This document shows positions 1 through 11,331 of a stretch of 64,000 bases of DNA, in pieces; the first letter of the stretch is position 1; each line of letters opens with the position of its first letter. The notes under the pieces are model-generated. The model made no database searches, had not been told where the DNA came from, and saw only the letters and a program-made list of their open reading frames with translations. Source of the DNA: Saururus chinensis (Eukaryota > Streptophyta > Magnoliopsida > Piperales > Saururaceae); the NCBI GenBank assembly GCA_035235625.1, contig CP141146.1, positions 21,818,501-21,882,500 on the forward strand, read 5' to 3'. Position numbers and translations under genes: made by a program.

Positions 1-279
1 TGATAGGGTAGCTACACGCTGTCTCCCTTTTGTTACTTTGCAAAGCATCCCACAGCAATTCTCTAAATATAATAAAAATACTCTTTGGGGTTTAGGCTTC
101 CAAATTTAGGTTTAATAAAAAATATTCGTCGAGACCTCGCCAAGTCCAGGCTGCGGAAGCTAGCCATGTCTGCCTAGTATAGTGGCGGTTAGTGCCATGG
201 CCCACTTCCAATAGATGGTTACCACTCCCTAAACTTTCTTAGACAGAACTAAAATGTTGGAATCTTAAAATTAAGGATT

Positions 280-840
280 GAAATCTGAAATGGCTACACT
301 GAAGACAGGTCTGGATGAACCGGTGAATCTTGAGGGTGAGTTGATCAATGAAAATGAAAACTTGGAAGAGGTTATAAAATCTAAGACAACAAAGAAAGAT
401 GAATTCCTGGACAAGTACTCAAATCTGAATCAAATTAGTCTTAGTGTCAACTAAAAAAAAATGACTATGCAAGCTACTGAAAAATAACTGACCCGAAAAA
501 ACGAAATTTTAAGAGAAGTCGTTAAGTACAGAGATGCTTTCTATGAGGCTTGTAATCAAGATCCTAACGAAAGTCTTATAAAAATGGAAATTCTTAAAGC
601 CAAAGAAAATTCTCTTTAAGAAATATGGGGCAGTCTTGAATTTCATAAGACTCAACTTCTTAAATACAACGCATAATTTGAAAGAGCTCCCAAGACTTTG
701 GAGATGTTTCCCCTTTACATGGACTACCACGGGGTATTCGTGCACAACCTCTGGCATGGGAACACCACTGAGCTGACAACCATGACTGTTCTCTTCAACT
801 ACATCATCTCAGGTCATCAAGTGTGCCGTGTTTCTGCATC
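280..840 (+). pseudogene. Coiled-coil-like accessory frame in MULE copy 1
   Basis: The plus strand has an interrupted frame rich in E, K, L and N (for example LEGELINENENLEEVIKSK), running into REVVKYRDAFYEACNQDP and ending near FVHNL. Stops interrupt it at several points. The same protein is encoded on the minus strand of MULE copy 2 at 32867-33450, with different stops and frameshifts, so the frame predates the duplication. In both copies it is antisense to the transposase. I do not recognise a family; the composition suggests a coiled coil. It could be a captured host fragment or an accessory MULE gene. Confidence 0.5.
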
Positions 841-853
841 TTGAAAATTGTTA

Positions 854-1053
854 CTCCCTCCCTCCAATATTAATAGTTGTAATTGGAAAAATAATAGTTT
901 TAATTGAATGGTGAAACCCACATCCAACATAAGAAAAAATAAGCTTATAATATTCTATTTTAACTATCCAACAATTCGAATTTATCAAAATCAAGCTATT
1001 AATATGAAACAAAATTTTTTTCCAAATCGATCTATTAATTTAAGATGAAGGGA
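854..1053. repeat. Stowaway-type MITE in MULE copy 1
   Basis: The left end reads CTCCCTCCCTCCAATATTAA after a TA dinucleotide, and the right end reads GATGAAGGGA. A copy with the same interior lies in MULE copy 2 (32613-32803) in the same relative place, and a third at 56764-56964 has TA on both sides. The shared position shows that this MITE entered the MULE before the two copies separated. The right boundary is approximate. Confidence 0.65.
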
Positions 1054-1130
1054 CGTTCGCCGCTACTCCACAGTGTCTCAGCTTTCGGTTCGAGTACCTT
1101 ATAACCCATTTGGCTTAGGAGCTCATTGTT

Positions 1131-1565
1131 CTAGCTATCAAACGCAAGCGAGTGGTCTTTTCCTAACCTATCTTCATGGAGCAAATGAAGGTGGTTCTGT
1201 GTGACAAACAGCTGGGGCGTTGGTGGTCTGGGTATATGATCCCGACAAATATATCGGCCCCTCAGTAGCAGCCACACCAAGAGGAGCAACAGCAGCCCCC
1301 TCCCATGTGATAGGATTGTGGGATAATCAATTGCATCATGTTCATATGGTCGGCTTAGAATCCAGTTAGGATTATTCAAATTATGCTTAGTTATACATGC
1401 TTGCATGATGGTTGATATAAGATCGAAAGGACTTAGTAATGTGTGAACCTGGATAATATGTTGATCCGCACGCCAAATAGGGATATTAGTTCTATTTGCA
1501 TATTTGGGTGAAGTAGACCAAGCTAAATTAGAGAGAAAAGTACAAGGAAAATAACTGAAAGACAA
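1131..1565 (-). CDS. Conserved open frame of MULE, copy 1 (unknown protein)
   Basis: An uninterrupted minus-strand frame of 144 codons. Its C-terminal two thirds match the frame at 32211-32558 of MULE copy 2 almost residue for residue (for example NWILSRPYEHDAI, GRYICRDHIP, HLHLLHEDR). It contains a Leu-rich hydrophobic run (LLLLLLVWLLL) that could be a membrane segment. It lies downstream of the transposase on the same strand. I recognise no family. The frame stayed open in both copies while the transposase decayed, which suggests coding, but recent duplication alone could explain it. Confidence 0.4.
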   Translation of the reverse strand: MSFSYFPCTFLSNLAWSTSPKYANRTNIPIWRADQHIIQVHTLLSPFDLISTIMQACITKHNLNNPNWILSRPYEHDAIDYPTILSHGRGLLLLLLVWLLLRGRYICRDHIPRPPTPQLFVTQNHLHLLHEDRLGKDHSLAFDS

Positions 1566-1708
1566 TTAAATAAACTAATTTATAAGAGAAAATTATATAA
1601 ATAATATTAAAAAAAATAATTACCAAAATAGCAGAGAGATGAAAATAATTTTTAAAATGATGTTATATTTTGCCATGCCTTACATAGATTTTTATTTCAT
1701 TTTAGGTT

Positions 1709-1842
1709 ATTTCGTCCTTTCAAAGGACGAAATGAAGGATGAAATCACCTATACCTTCTCACCCTCCTTTGCAATGACTAAATCATCATACTTAAGTAAA
1801 TTTCCATAGTTGTTGTTGATTTCGTCCTTTAAAGGACGAAAT
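1709..1842. repeat. Pair of perfect short palindromes in MULE copy 1
   Basis: ATTTCGTCCTTT is followed by its exact reverse complement twice: at 1709-1733 with a 1-base spacer and at 1819-1842 with none. The 85 bases between carry no frame of note. A decayed version of the pair is present in MULE copy 2 around 31805-31925. The pair could be the ends of a very small foldback element or a hairpin in a transcript; which is not decided by the sequence. Confidence 0.6.
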
Positions 1843-2039
1843 TAAACTGAAATTTATTTTTATCTTTATTTAAACCCGAAACAAATCCATGTGAAAATAA
1901 AATATAAAACACCCAGATAGCTTCACATCAAGTAATTAGAAAGTCTATGAAACATATATAAATTAGATAAAATGTTCCCCAAATGCTTGGTTTACAAAAG
2001 AAGTTTATTCTTTATACATTTGAAAAAATATATCACAAC

Positions 2040-2860
2040 TCTAATTAGCTCTACCTCTCTTACCCCTACGGCCTCGACCTCGACCTTGACCCTACACCCT
2101 TGGTCATGAAGCTGCTCTACTAGGTCCTCCCGGTCCATGTAATTAATGTATGGCTCATCCAAATACAACTATGAAGATAATGGGATTGGATTCGCACGAG
2201 CTGCCCGTTATTGTCTAGTGTATACTCTCAGAAAAATCGGCATCTTAACTACCTATTGTCATCTAGTATATGCTCCTGTTATTTAAACTTTCCGCCATAT
2301 TCGAAGTCATCATTCCAAATTTTCTAAACATTATAAGCAAGAGACTACTATTCAGTGTGTACTCCTTCTATAAAGAAAAAACTTCAGGCACGGCCTTTTG
2401 AATCCCCTTATGTCGATTTGAGATGATTGTGATATGTCTCATATTTATAAGTACTTTTTCCCTCAATTGACTTAAGAACCATTTCCAATTAGGGTAATCC
2501 TCCTTTGATACTATCCCGAAAGTTAGAGGAAATAACCCCTTATTCCCGTCTATAGCCATTGCCATCATAAGTGATCCAGGATACTTGCCGTACAAATGAG
2601 TGACATTGACACCAATCACCGAGATGCAATGCCTTAATTGCAGTATAGATGGCCTAAATGCCCAAAACATATGCTGAAATGTCCGATGCGGGCTACCTTC
2701 CACTTTATTAGATTTTAACTCATATACTGTACAGAGATTCACATCTTGTATTGCCTTGAGGTACATTGACAATAATTTGTATGGTTCAACCCAATCCCCA
2801 TAAATGACTTTTATAGCCATATTTCTTGCCCCTTACCCTTCTCATAGGAATAACTTGATA
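2040..2860 (-). pseudogene. mudrA-type MULE transposase fragment, copy 1
   Basis: The frame at 2368-2820 encodes the central catalytic part of a MULE transposase. Visible blocks are QHMFWAFRPSI, VIGVNVTHLYGKYPGSLM (the site of the first catalytic Asp; here the motif reads GVN rather than the usual VDG), AIDGNKGLFPLTFGIV and the NWKWFLSQL block. The usual second Asp block reads TIISNRHKGIQKAVPEV, with Asn where Asp is expected. Downstream sequence to 2040 matches copy 2 but has stops, and about 200 bp (the CX2H region) is deleted here relative to copy 2. The N-terminal DNA-binding part is missing because the element is cut at 2860. It is a dead gene fragment. Confidence 0.8.
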
Positions 2861-2879
2861 AGAAGTTAGAATTAGTGTC

Positions 2880-4547
2880 TGAAACTTACATGGATGGAAA
2901 GTAGATAGAAAGAGCTTCGAAACTCTATGAAGAATGCGTGAATCGGAGTTCGGATGAGAGAGATACAACCATTCGAAGTTGAATATAGCGTGCAGGGCCT
3001 ATTTACCCAAATTGGACGTGTAAATTGGCTGCTTATGTCTCTATATGGGCCCGTTTAATTAATGTTACGAAATTATGTTTTAAGAGCCCAATTAGGTGGC
3101 CTAAGTAGGGAGGTTTGGCCAAACTCCTTAGGAGATTAGGAACCCTAATCCCCATGCTTATAAAAACATAATTAGGGCTCTTAGGGGGCTTTTGACCGTT
3201 AAGGGAAGGAGGAGGAGCCCCCGATGGTATTTTCCGGAGAGGCTCCACCGGCGGTGGATCGATGACAAATCGACAATTGATGTAGGATCCTTGTTGATCT
3301 TGGTGTGATTTTCGTTGATTAAATATGAATGTAATTTACTTGAACAGTAACTTCTGCAACTACTGTTCATAATTATGTAGAACAGAAATTACTGTACGTC
3401 TGTCGACCGGTTCTTTTTTCGACAGAGGTCAGCTAGACATCAGCTGGACTCAGAGCTAGGGTGGTCTGAATCATCTTTGGATGGCAGACTGACCAGTTCC
3501 GGCCCTACAACGGTTGGTGGTGGATTATCTGTTATAGAGAAGGGGTTACAACATTTTGGCCTTGATACTGGCCGGTGGCCATGGGACGGAGGCGGGGCTA
3601 GGCCCGTCGGATCCACTACTTGGTAGCGATTTGACCAGACCTGGCCTTGCACCTAGTCATGGCGGCCTTTTATTCAGCCGGTGATGATGCCTAGAGAGAC
3701 TCCAGATCGGGAAAAAAAGGCGCTTTATCGCCCTGGTCCGCCATCGAGCGGCGGCCAGGCTAGGGCAGTCGGAATCGTCACATGATGGCAATGCCATCGG
3801 CCCTGGCCGCCACCTCTCCTAGGTTGCCAGGGCGGCACTGTCAAAAGCATTTCTACCTCTGGCCGGACATGGGGAAGGCGAACTGCATTGCTGGTTGTCA
3901 ACCCAAAGCGAACCGGGTCTGATCTAAAAAAAAACAGAGAAATAAAAGTGGGGATTAAACCGGGTCTGGTTCAAGAGGCTATAATTGTTTAAAACTTTTA
4001 GAAAAAATATCATTGTACTTTGAGAGGGAGACTAGAGTCCTGACCAAGTTTCAAGTTGGGAAAAAATATCAAGTTATGTGAAATAACCCTTTTACCACTT
4101 ATAGTTAAATTATCATATAATATTCACACACCTGACTTAGGGGCTCCAGTTCAGTGGCCTATGAGTAATCTTAAAAATTAGGAAAATTCTTAGTGAGATT
4201 TTATAGGACAAACCACTTATTGAGAAAAAAATCTCATGGAGTAGGTAATTGACCATTTTACCCCTAGGGTTAATCGTAAACCATTAAGACAACCAAGGTT
4301 GATTCAAGGGGTTCTTGACCCCGTCACATGCCAAGAAAATTACACCGAATTCATGAAGTTAAGTAGTACCCTCGAGCTCAGTTTTGGACCTATTGAATCT
4401 CAATAAAGCTTTGAAAAAAATAAAAAAAGTACCCCTATGAGCGGACCGCCCACATTTGTGTGAATGGAAGCGCGAGTCGATTTGAGAGTGTAGTCTTGGG
4501 AGAAGACAATGACTTAAAATCAATAGATGGTACGTGAGATGACTAGA
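2880..4547 (+). repeat. Decayed LTR-like sequence
   Basis: No gene is seen. The order of short blocks parallels the solo LTR at 24685-27430: a GCCCAATTAG..CCTAAG stretch, CCCTAATCCCC followed by a TATA-like GCTTATAAAAAC near 3157, GATCGATGACAAATCGAC near 3258, and later an ACCCCTAGGGTTAA block. Similarity is in patches rather than continuous, so this is a guess at a diverged LTR on the plus strand interrupted by the solo LTR at 4553. Small frames here are not convincing genes. Confidence 0.35.
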
Positions 4548-4552
4548 ATAAC

Positions 4553-5725
4553 TGATGGGTATAATTTATGCGTTATTTTACCCTTAATTATTCTATTTTC
4601 TAGTCTCATTTAAGAGTTAATATAGGTTAAATAATTAGAAATTAAATTTAATTAGGTTAGAAAAAGCTTCTATGGTAATTTGAATTAAATTGGCTTATTT
4701 TACAGAATTCTTCATTAGCGTTCGAATGGCCTCACTTACCGATCGATCGGTTACACGTAAATTTGAAGAAACTTCAGTTCAAGCGTTCGAACGGGCATGC
4801 AGGGCGATCGATCGGCATAACGCGCAGTTTCCTTATTTCAATCAATTTCGAGTTTTTTTCATATTGGACTTTTTCTTACGGATCTTATGCCTATATAAAG
4901 ACATATTTGGCACGAAATTAGAGGTTAGCAAGTAGATTTTCTGGAGAGAAGAAGGAAGAAGAAGATGGAGAAGAACCCAAAGCTTTCAATGGAGATTCAA
5001 GTGCTTTCTTCTACTATGGAAGGCTAAACTTTTCTTTTACTTAGGAGTTGATGAAGCTATAGATAAGTTTCAGTTTCTTTTCTTTTTAATTTAGATCTCA
5101 GTTGTGAATTATGACAATTGTATGATAAGGATTTCCTTTTTTAATAGAAGAGCTTTTCATGTTTATTCAAATCTATGTTGATTTATTGTCTTGTAGATGA
5201 TAGATTGATGTGGTTTTGATATTTGCATCAATTCTAATTTCTGTGATTTAGATGAGATGGTCATACAATAGTTTTAATGTTTAGATAATTAAGGACTTGG
5301 ATGAGTTATACTAAGATTAGACGGGTCATGCCTATAGCTATTTAGTGTAGATGATTCGTGCTATTGTCGAAGATAGTTCATGCCATGGAAATTAATCAAT
5401 GATTCTTTCTGAAGTAATTCTAGCTTGTAGCTGAGAATACTTGCTCATATTCACACTAAATTTAGATTAAAAGTTAAGGAATTGTTATGGTTCTATAGTG
5501 GATTCGATTTCCTAAGTAAAATCTATTATATTAGTCTTTTACTTTTGATATAGTTTATTCTTTCTTTTGTTTAATTAAAGTTTATGTTCTTTTTAGTTTT
5601 CAATCAGTAAATTTCACTTTAGATTTAGTAATAATTCATCCGTCCCTGAGGTTCGACAACCCTTAAATACTCATCCTAGTATAATTACCTTGTACACTTG
5701 CAAAGGGTTTAATTATAAACGATGA
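4553..5725 (+). mobile_element. Solo LTR with 5-bp target duplication
   Basis: The segment starts TGATGGGTATAATT and ends AACGATGA, flanked on both sides by ATAAC (4548-4552 and 5726-5730). A TATA-like CCTATATAAAG lies near 4890 and would serve as the LTR promoter. The right part has the CCTGAGGTTCGACAACCC block typical of the end of many plant gypsy LTRs. The 3' dinucleotide is GA rather than the usual CA, probably a point change. No internal retrotransposon genes are present, so it fits LTR-LTR recombination leaving one LTR. Confidence 0.65.
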
Positions 5726-5730
5726 ATAAC

Positions 5731-8536
5731 CTAAGGGAGGGTACCATACCTAAGGTGGAAAAATTACCCTAATGCCCTTAGGGGCAATATATCCTATTTT
5801 CGCAGAAACATATAACCTAGATAACCAAGTGTTAGGGTACCTTATAATGATGTTACTTCGAAAGGAAGAGGCGTGACCAGTAAGTGACACAAAGACCTTG
5901 ACAGGTCAAAATGTCACGGGAAACAAGGGGAAGAACCCTAATTCTTAGGTTTAAAGGCAGTGTATTACACGTACTATTTTACATGACATATCATAATATC
6001 ATCTCATTCATGATTCATTTCCCATGTATTCATTCATCTTGCATAATAGTGTCTCAACACACTAATCCATAATCATGCATATCAACCATATCCATGTGTC
6101 ACATAAACTCAATTATCCCTACACAACCTATGCAATCTTGAGCATAATATTATCTCATACACGTGCATCATCATTAATTGGTGAATGTCTCTATCATGGA
6201 GAGAAATACATATCATACCACCCGCTTTGGATATCTTCCGATTTCCTAAAGGGAAACCTATGGTGTTAACCGAAGCTCCACATCAATCTAATTTCCTATA
6301 TGGAAACCTAGGGTGTTGGGGTAGCCAGCCCCTCTGCTCGCCTTGGACTATCCACAAAGGGAGGTCTATTTTCCTTACGGAAACCTATTGCAGTCTGCTC
6401 GCCCTGAACAGTCCTGGCCGGGAACGTTTGATCTCCTCACAAAGACCTAGAGCAGTGTGTTCATCCTGGACATCTCCTACGGTGGGAGAGTTTGATTTTC
6501 ACGAAGGAAACCTAAAACATGTGATAGCCGGCGCATAAAGGCATACCACTCTGGATTCTCATGGTCCAAATGACTTAATAAATAAATCTCAACCACATCA
6601 AAATGACTCAACCCAACCCGGGGATGATCCATGTTCCAATCAGGAACTCAAATCGAAATCATGTTCTTTTGGACCAACCAATTTTCGATAAGTCAACGAT
6701 CAATTAATTCAATACGTAATCTCACACCATTACATCCAATCGATCAACTATGGCTAATCTCAATAAAGTCTCATTCGTAAATTTTTTTCATGATGCATGC
6801 AACATGGTACATATATGGGCAATACATACATGAATCCTAATTCATGAAACATGCTCCTATCAGCCCGGAATGCATCATTTATAATCATAATATCAACCGT
6901 CACTATAATCATCCTTCACATGTGTGTATACATGGTATAAATATTCAATTCTAAGCATCTGAAAACCTCAAGCTAAACTTAGATAAGCATTTCACACCAC
7001 ACTTGAAGCTAGACATGACATCATCATTCACCCATAATTTAATCATGATATGTGAAGGCATACAATTCCGTTCTCATGCTATAACCTCTCTAAAATTATA
7101 CTTAAAATATGATTAATCATTGAACATGGATTCAAGACAAGAATTTATAACATGCTTCATCGAATAACATGAAATCCAATTTACACTTAAGCATTCATCA
7201 TAGCCTCCAACATCTAATTCATACCCTTCCAATAGCTTATCATAGCATATATTACTCATCAAACTCATAAGAAATGATATTCAAGAGTAGAAACACGAAA
7301 ATAAGCAAAATAGCTGAATCTATAGTATTGGCGTTCGAATGTCCTGCAGGGCCATTCGAACACTTGGCCGTTCGATTGCCATAACTAAAATTTCTAGTTC
7401 GTCTTCCCCACTTTGAAACCAAAACCGAAACTTCACATAAACATCATAAACCTTCAAATCTCACTCCCAATCATCATAATAATGAAATCCATACTTATGA
7501 AACAATAAATCTAGTAATTTACAACCAAAAACACAAAGAAATCATAAGAAAGATTAAGCTTTACTAAATCCGTGATTAAAGCTTAAATCCATGGAAACCC
7601 ACTTCAAACTCCATCAAAACTCAAATGTGAAATCATAGACACATTTAGGACGAAATCACTTACCTTCAACAAACTTCTTGTCTTCAAATCGAGCCTCCAA
7701 CACCTTCAAATCCTACCCAACATAGGGTTTTTTGTTAATACCTTCATAAATCCGATTTAAAATACCTAAATCTCTTGAAAACTAGTAGATCTAGGATTTA
7801 TTGAGTTCAAAAACGAAATTCCTTTCATAAGAGTTTGAAATAGAGGTTCAAATCAATAAAATTTTGGGTATAAATCAAGATTAAACCTTATCTAAAGAAG
7901 GGATTTGAAAAGTTTAGGAGAAACCCTAAGAAATTAGTGAAAGAATAGGTTAATCCTTACCTTAATCACCTTTCCTTCTTAGGAAATGGGGATTAGGGCT
8001 CCTGAGCTCCATATTTTCAGCCCTTCCCAATTTGGGAAAGTGGTTGAGCTTTTCTATCTATAGAAGGCTTTGGGGTAAACCTAATAGATATGTGGGGTAT
8101 AAATAGAGTTTTACACTAAAAATGAAAAACTTGCTTATTTGAAGCCCAAATCTATGTCTGAAAATTTTAAAATAATTAATTACTATCGTAAGTAGTTGTT
8201 AGGGTCATTTGGGACCTATAATACCAATTTTACATGTGGGGCCCACGGTGGGTCCCACCCCCTAACTTTCGGTTAAAATAGTAAAAAAATCTATTGACTT
8301 ATATTAACATAAAAACCATCTTAGTGAAGAAAATTTGATTCAAAACCATTGTTAACCACTTAATTTCAAAAATAAGTCTAAACCAATTAAAATTAACATT
8401 AAACCACATAATAATTACTAAACTAAATAAAATAAACCGGTTAGAGTTTAGAGATCTTACTGCTACAACTGACAGTAGAGATACTTACCATCAATTTAAT
8501 TAAATCTATTACAAAGACAAAAGTAGGGTCTTAACA
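5731..8536 (-). repeat. Decayed LTR-like sequence, minus orientation
   Basis: No gene is seen. In reverse complement the sequence begins TGTTAAGACCCTACTTTTGTC at 8536, a start usual for plant gypsy LTRs, and has A-rich, purine-rich blocks typical of LTR leader regions at 7.4-8.0 kb. At 6230-6530 about five degenerate units of 50-70 bases repeat around a GGAAACCTA core. The opposite end and target duplication could not be placed, so the left boundary and unity of this stretch are uncertain. Confidence 0.35.
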
Positions 8537-11116
8537 TGCCGCGGTAGATGACACTTGTATGATAGAATGGACGGACACAGCTGGATCAGCCATATCTGCC
8601 CATCCTCCCTCTGTGGCTTCATTGTTGGCGGGAGTCTCAAGCACATTCTATGGGGCTTTTGATGGACCTTCGGCCACACGTAGCATTGGGCTAGGGAAGA
8701 GTCAACATTCTTCTTTGACACAAAATCCCAAGTTTCTCCCTTTGCAGCATCTAATGTTGGGTCTAAGGGGAATAGACTGGACCCTCATATTTGTCAAATT
8801 TCAGCCACAACCTCGGGACATCATTTGTAGCCCTACCCTTAGCCCAACCATGAGATGAAGGCTTCTAGGGGAGCTTCGATGCCGTCACAAATTCTAGTAG
8901 ATCCTAGACTTCCCATTGGGACCACCACAAGTTCACCAACCCGTCTTGCCACCCTTTCGGCTAGCATCTTGGCATGTAGAATGTGCTACATCATGGTGTC
9001 ATACGCTTCCAGCAACTGCTGGCTCATCACCCTATTATCCTCCAATAGTCGCTGATTGTCTTGTCGGAGCTATATGTTCTCCATAGCTATCTATTTGCAA
9101 CGTGACCACATGAAACACCACATTTCAAACAAAAATGAGAGCCACTCCTAATGTGACTGCAGGGTCAGCTCGCATAGTGGCATGTTCGTAAATGGAGGAA
9201 ACAAAGGCGTGACACCCTTTTAGTCTCCAATGAGATTTGCATTCTTTTAGCAGCGTGGGGTTATGATGGAGGGTGGGAAGTCTATGAGGCCTCCCTAACC
9301 GTCGAAGAGTGCTGCCTATGATGGAGATCCTCCCTGCGAGGGTATGGAGGTGGGGTGGCCACATGTGCAGCTCGTGGTGGAGGTCAGGGTCGCTTAGGTG
9401 TGCTTGTGTTCTCACCTTCCTCATCTACAGGAGGCACGACCTCTCACCTGGTACTAAACTCGGCCCTACCTCCTTATCTTCCTCCATTGTGGCAGCATCC
9501 TCATCCATAGCGGCCGCCTCATTGTCCTTTTCGATGGTGGCCGCTTCTACTGAAGTTGATAGCAGAATGGAATGAGCTCATCATTTCCAAGAACCTGAAC
9601 TGAAAAAACAAATTCAGTGGGGTTAGAAAACACGACCACCAAAATGCTCCTCAAAAAAGTCAGCTAAATTCACAAAATAGTTGAAAGATAATCTTACCAC
9701 CAAAATGTGACACTGAAAATGGCCCCAAAATAGAAATACCGCTGAAATTCGCACTGAAATTTATACCCATTTTTTATCCATTTTCATTTGAAGAAGTCCC
9801 AATATTTATTCAAAAAAATTTAACTAAATTTCTTAGACAAATTGATTCAAAAAACCTACAAAATTAAATCTGAAATAAAGTTGGCATTGGCTTCACAAAC
9901 CCCATTGTAGTTGCCCTTGAAAATGAAACCAATATGTATTCAAAATTGATTACAAGAATTCCCCAAAATCACTATGAAATTCTCCTTCATTTGAACAGAA
10001 CTTTGAATAAATAATGAGTCAAAATTTACCTGCAATACTGTTGTACATTCGTACATGTTTGGCGAGAGCTTCTTTATTGCATAGGCTACCCTGGCCACAC
10101 ATGCCCTCATCAACTGGTAGACGATCTTCCCCCATGGATGTGCGGAGAAGCATCCAACATCATCTACCAAGACCAAATACTTTAAGTCTACGGTTCTGGA
10201 GGAGTTAGGGAGGAGAAACACCCCTAACACATAGAGGAAGAACAACTTCATCTTATCCTTGCCCTCCACAGCTCCATCACTTAGCTTTGCCAAAATCATA
10301 TCATCTACAAACCTCATGCAGACTGACCAAATATTCTCTCCATCACATCGGAGTGTTCGTTATTGGCTTCTAAAGTTGTTGAAGTGAGTGTGAATTCTAA
10401 CCGTAGACCCAAGATGTCATGTCTATCTGTCGAAGGGTGATCTCTTGGCCACCTAACCTGAAAGTCATGCCACCCAGTGGCACATCATTATCGTCCCCAC
10501 TAGATAGTGACGAAGGATGGTCTTTGGCATACCAAAATAAGGCCCGAAGGAGGTCTCCTTGGCCATGTTGATCACATCCTCCAATAGCGATGCAGTCATC
10601 AACCCAAGTTTGTGCAAGGAGCACCTACAATTATGGATATCCTGCATGCATAAGGAACAACATGCATTAATTTCAAATAATATTCCCACTTAATTCAATA
10701 CATGGTCCCAAAATCTTACAAAAGTATATAAGCGATTCTACATCCGAAATAAACCATCAAAATTGTGTCTAAAACACGAACAAAACTGTATATGAAAAAC
10801 ATCGAAACTGTATCCGAAACACATTATTGAAACTACATCCGAAAAACATCAAGATTGTATCTTAAACTTGTACACAAAATGTCTAACCTAAATGCATTGA
10901 AACACTTATACTACACCGAAACACCTCTACATGAACACAAACAATAGTAAATGCTCAAAATCAACTGCACATGCTCCAAAGTACCTCAATGTGGTCTTTA
11001 CTACACAGAAATGCAATGAAATCCACCTCAAATACCTTGCCTAAATGCACCGAATAACACTATTTTGAACACCCTAAACATTCAAGATCTTATTGCAAAC
11101 AAACCCAAATTCTCAT

Positions 11117-11331
11117 TTCATCAAACTATTCAAGACCGCCAAGCATGTGAATGAAAACCTACAAAACTTTGGTTTCATCATATCATAGACTCATGAATGG
11201 AAACACATATTGTCCCTTCATTCAACCAAACTATTGAAGACCGTCAAGCATGTGAATGGAAACCTAGAAAACTTTGATTTCATCATTACATACACTCATG
11301 AATGGAAACACATATTATCCCTTCATTCATC
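11117..11331. repeat. Tandem duplication, period about 105 bp
   Basis: Two adjacent copies of a unit containing AAGCATGTGAATG, TTTCATCAT, CTCATGAATGGAAACACATA and TCCCTTCATTCA. The anchor AGACCG recurs 105 bases apart (11133 and 11238). The copies differ by scattered substitutions. It lies in the intron of the DUF1985-like pseudogene. Confidence 0.75.

Larger units (their letters stand above)
1..2860 (-). mobile_element. Mutator-like element, copy 1 (3' part, truncated)
   Basis: This stretch reads in reverse complement as the same sequence as 18.4-19.4 kb joined to 31.65-33.69 kb, so it is one arm of an inverted pair of related MULEs. From high to low coordinate it holds a mudrA-type transposase fragment, two short palindromes, a conserved open frame of unknown role, a Stowaway-type MITE and a coiled-coil-like reading frame on the opposite strand. 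The match to copy 2 runs to base 1, so the element continues beyond the window. At about 2860 the match stops inside the transposase gene, and LTR-like sequence follows. It lacks the CACTA insertion found in copy 2 and so shows that element's empty site near 2009-2012. No terminal inverted repeat or target duplication was found. Confidence 0.75.

Noticed and set aside
6075..6538. Open frames of 64 and 117 codons
   Set aside because: The region is a degenerate repeat around GGAAACCTA in LTR-like sequence; the frames follow the repeat, not a protein.
4319..8541. One large minus-strand LTR from 8536 to about 4325
   Set aside because: A matching 5-bp duplication and TG start could not be found, so the piece is left as a repeat of unknown left limit.
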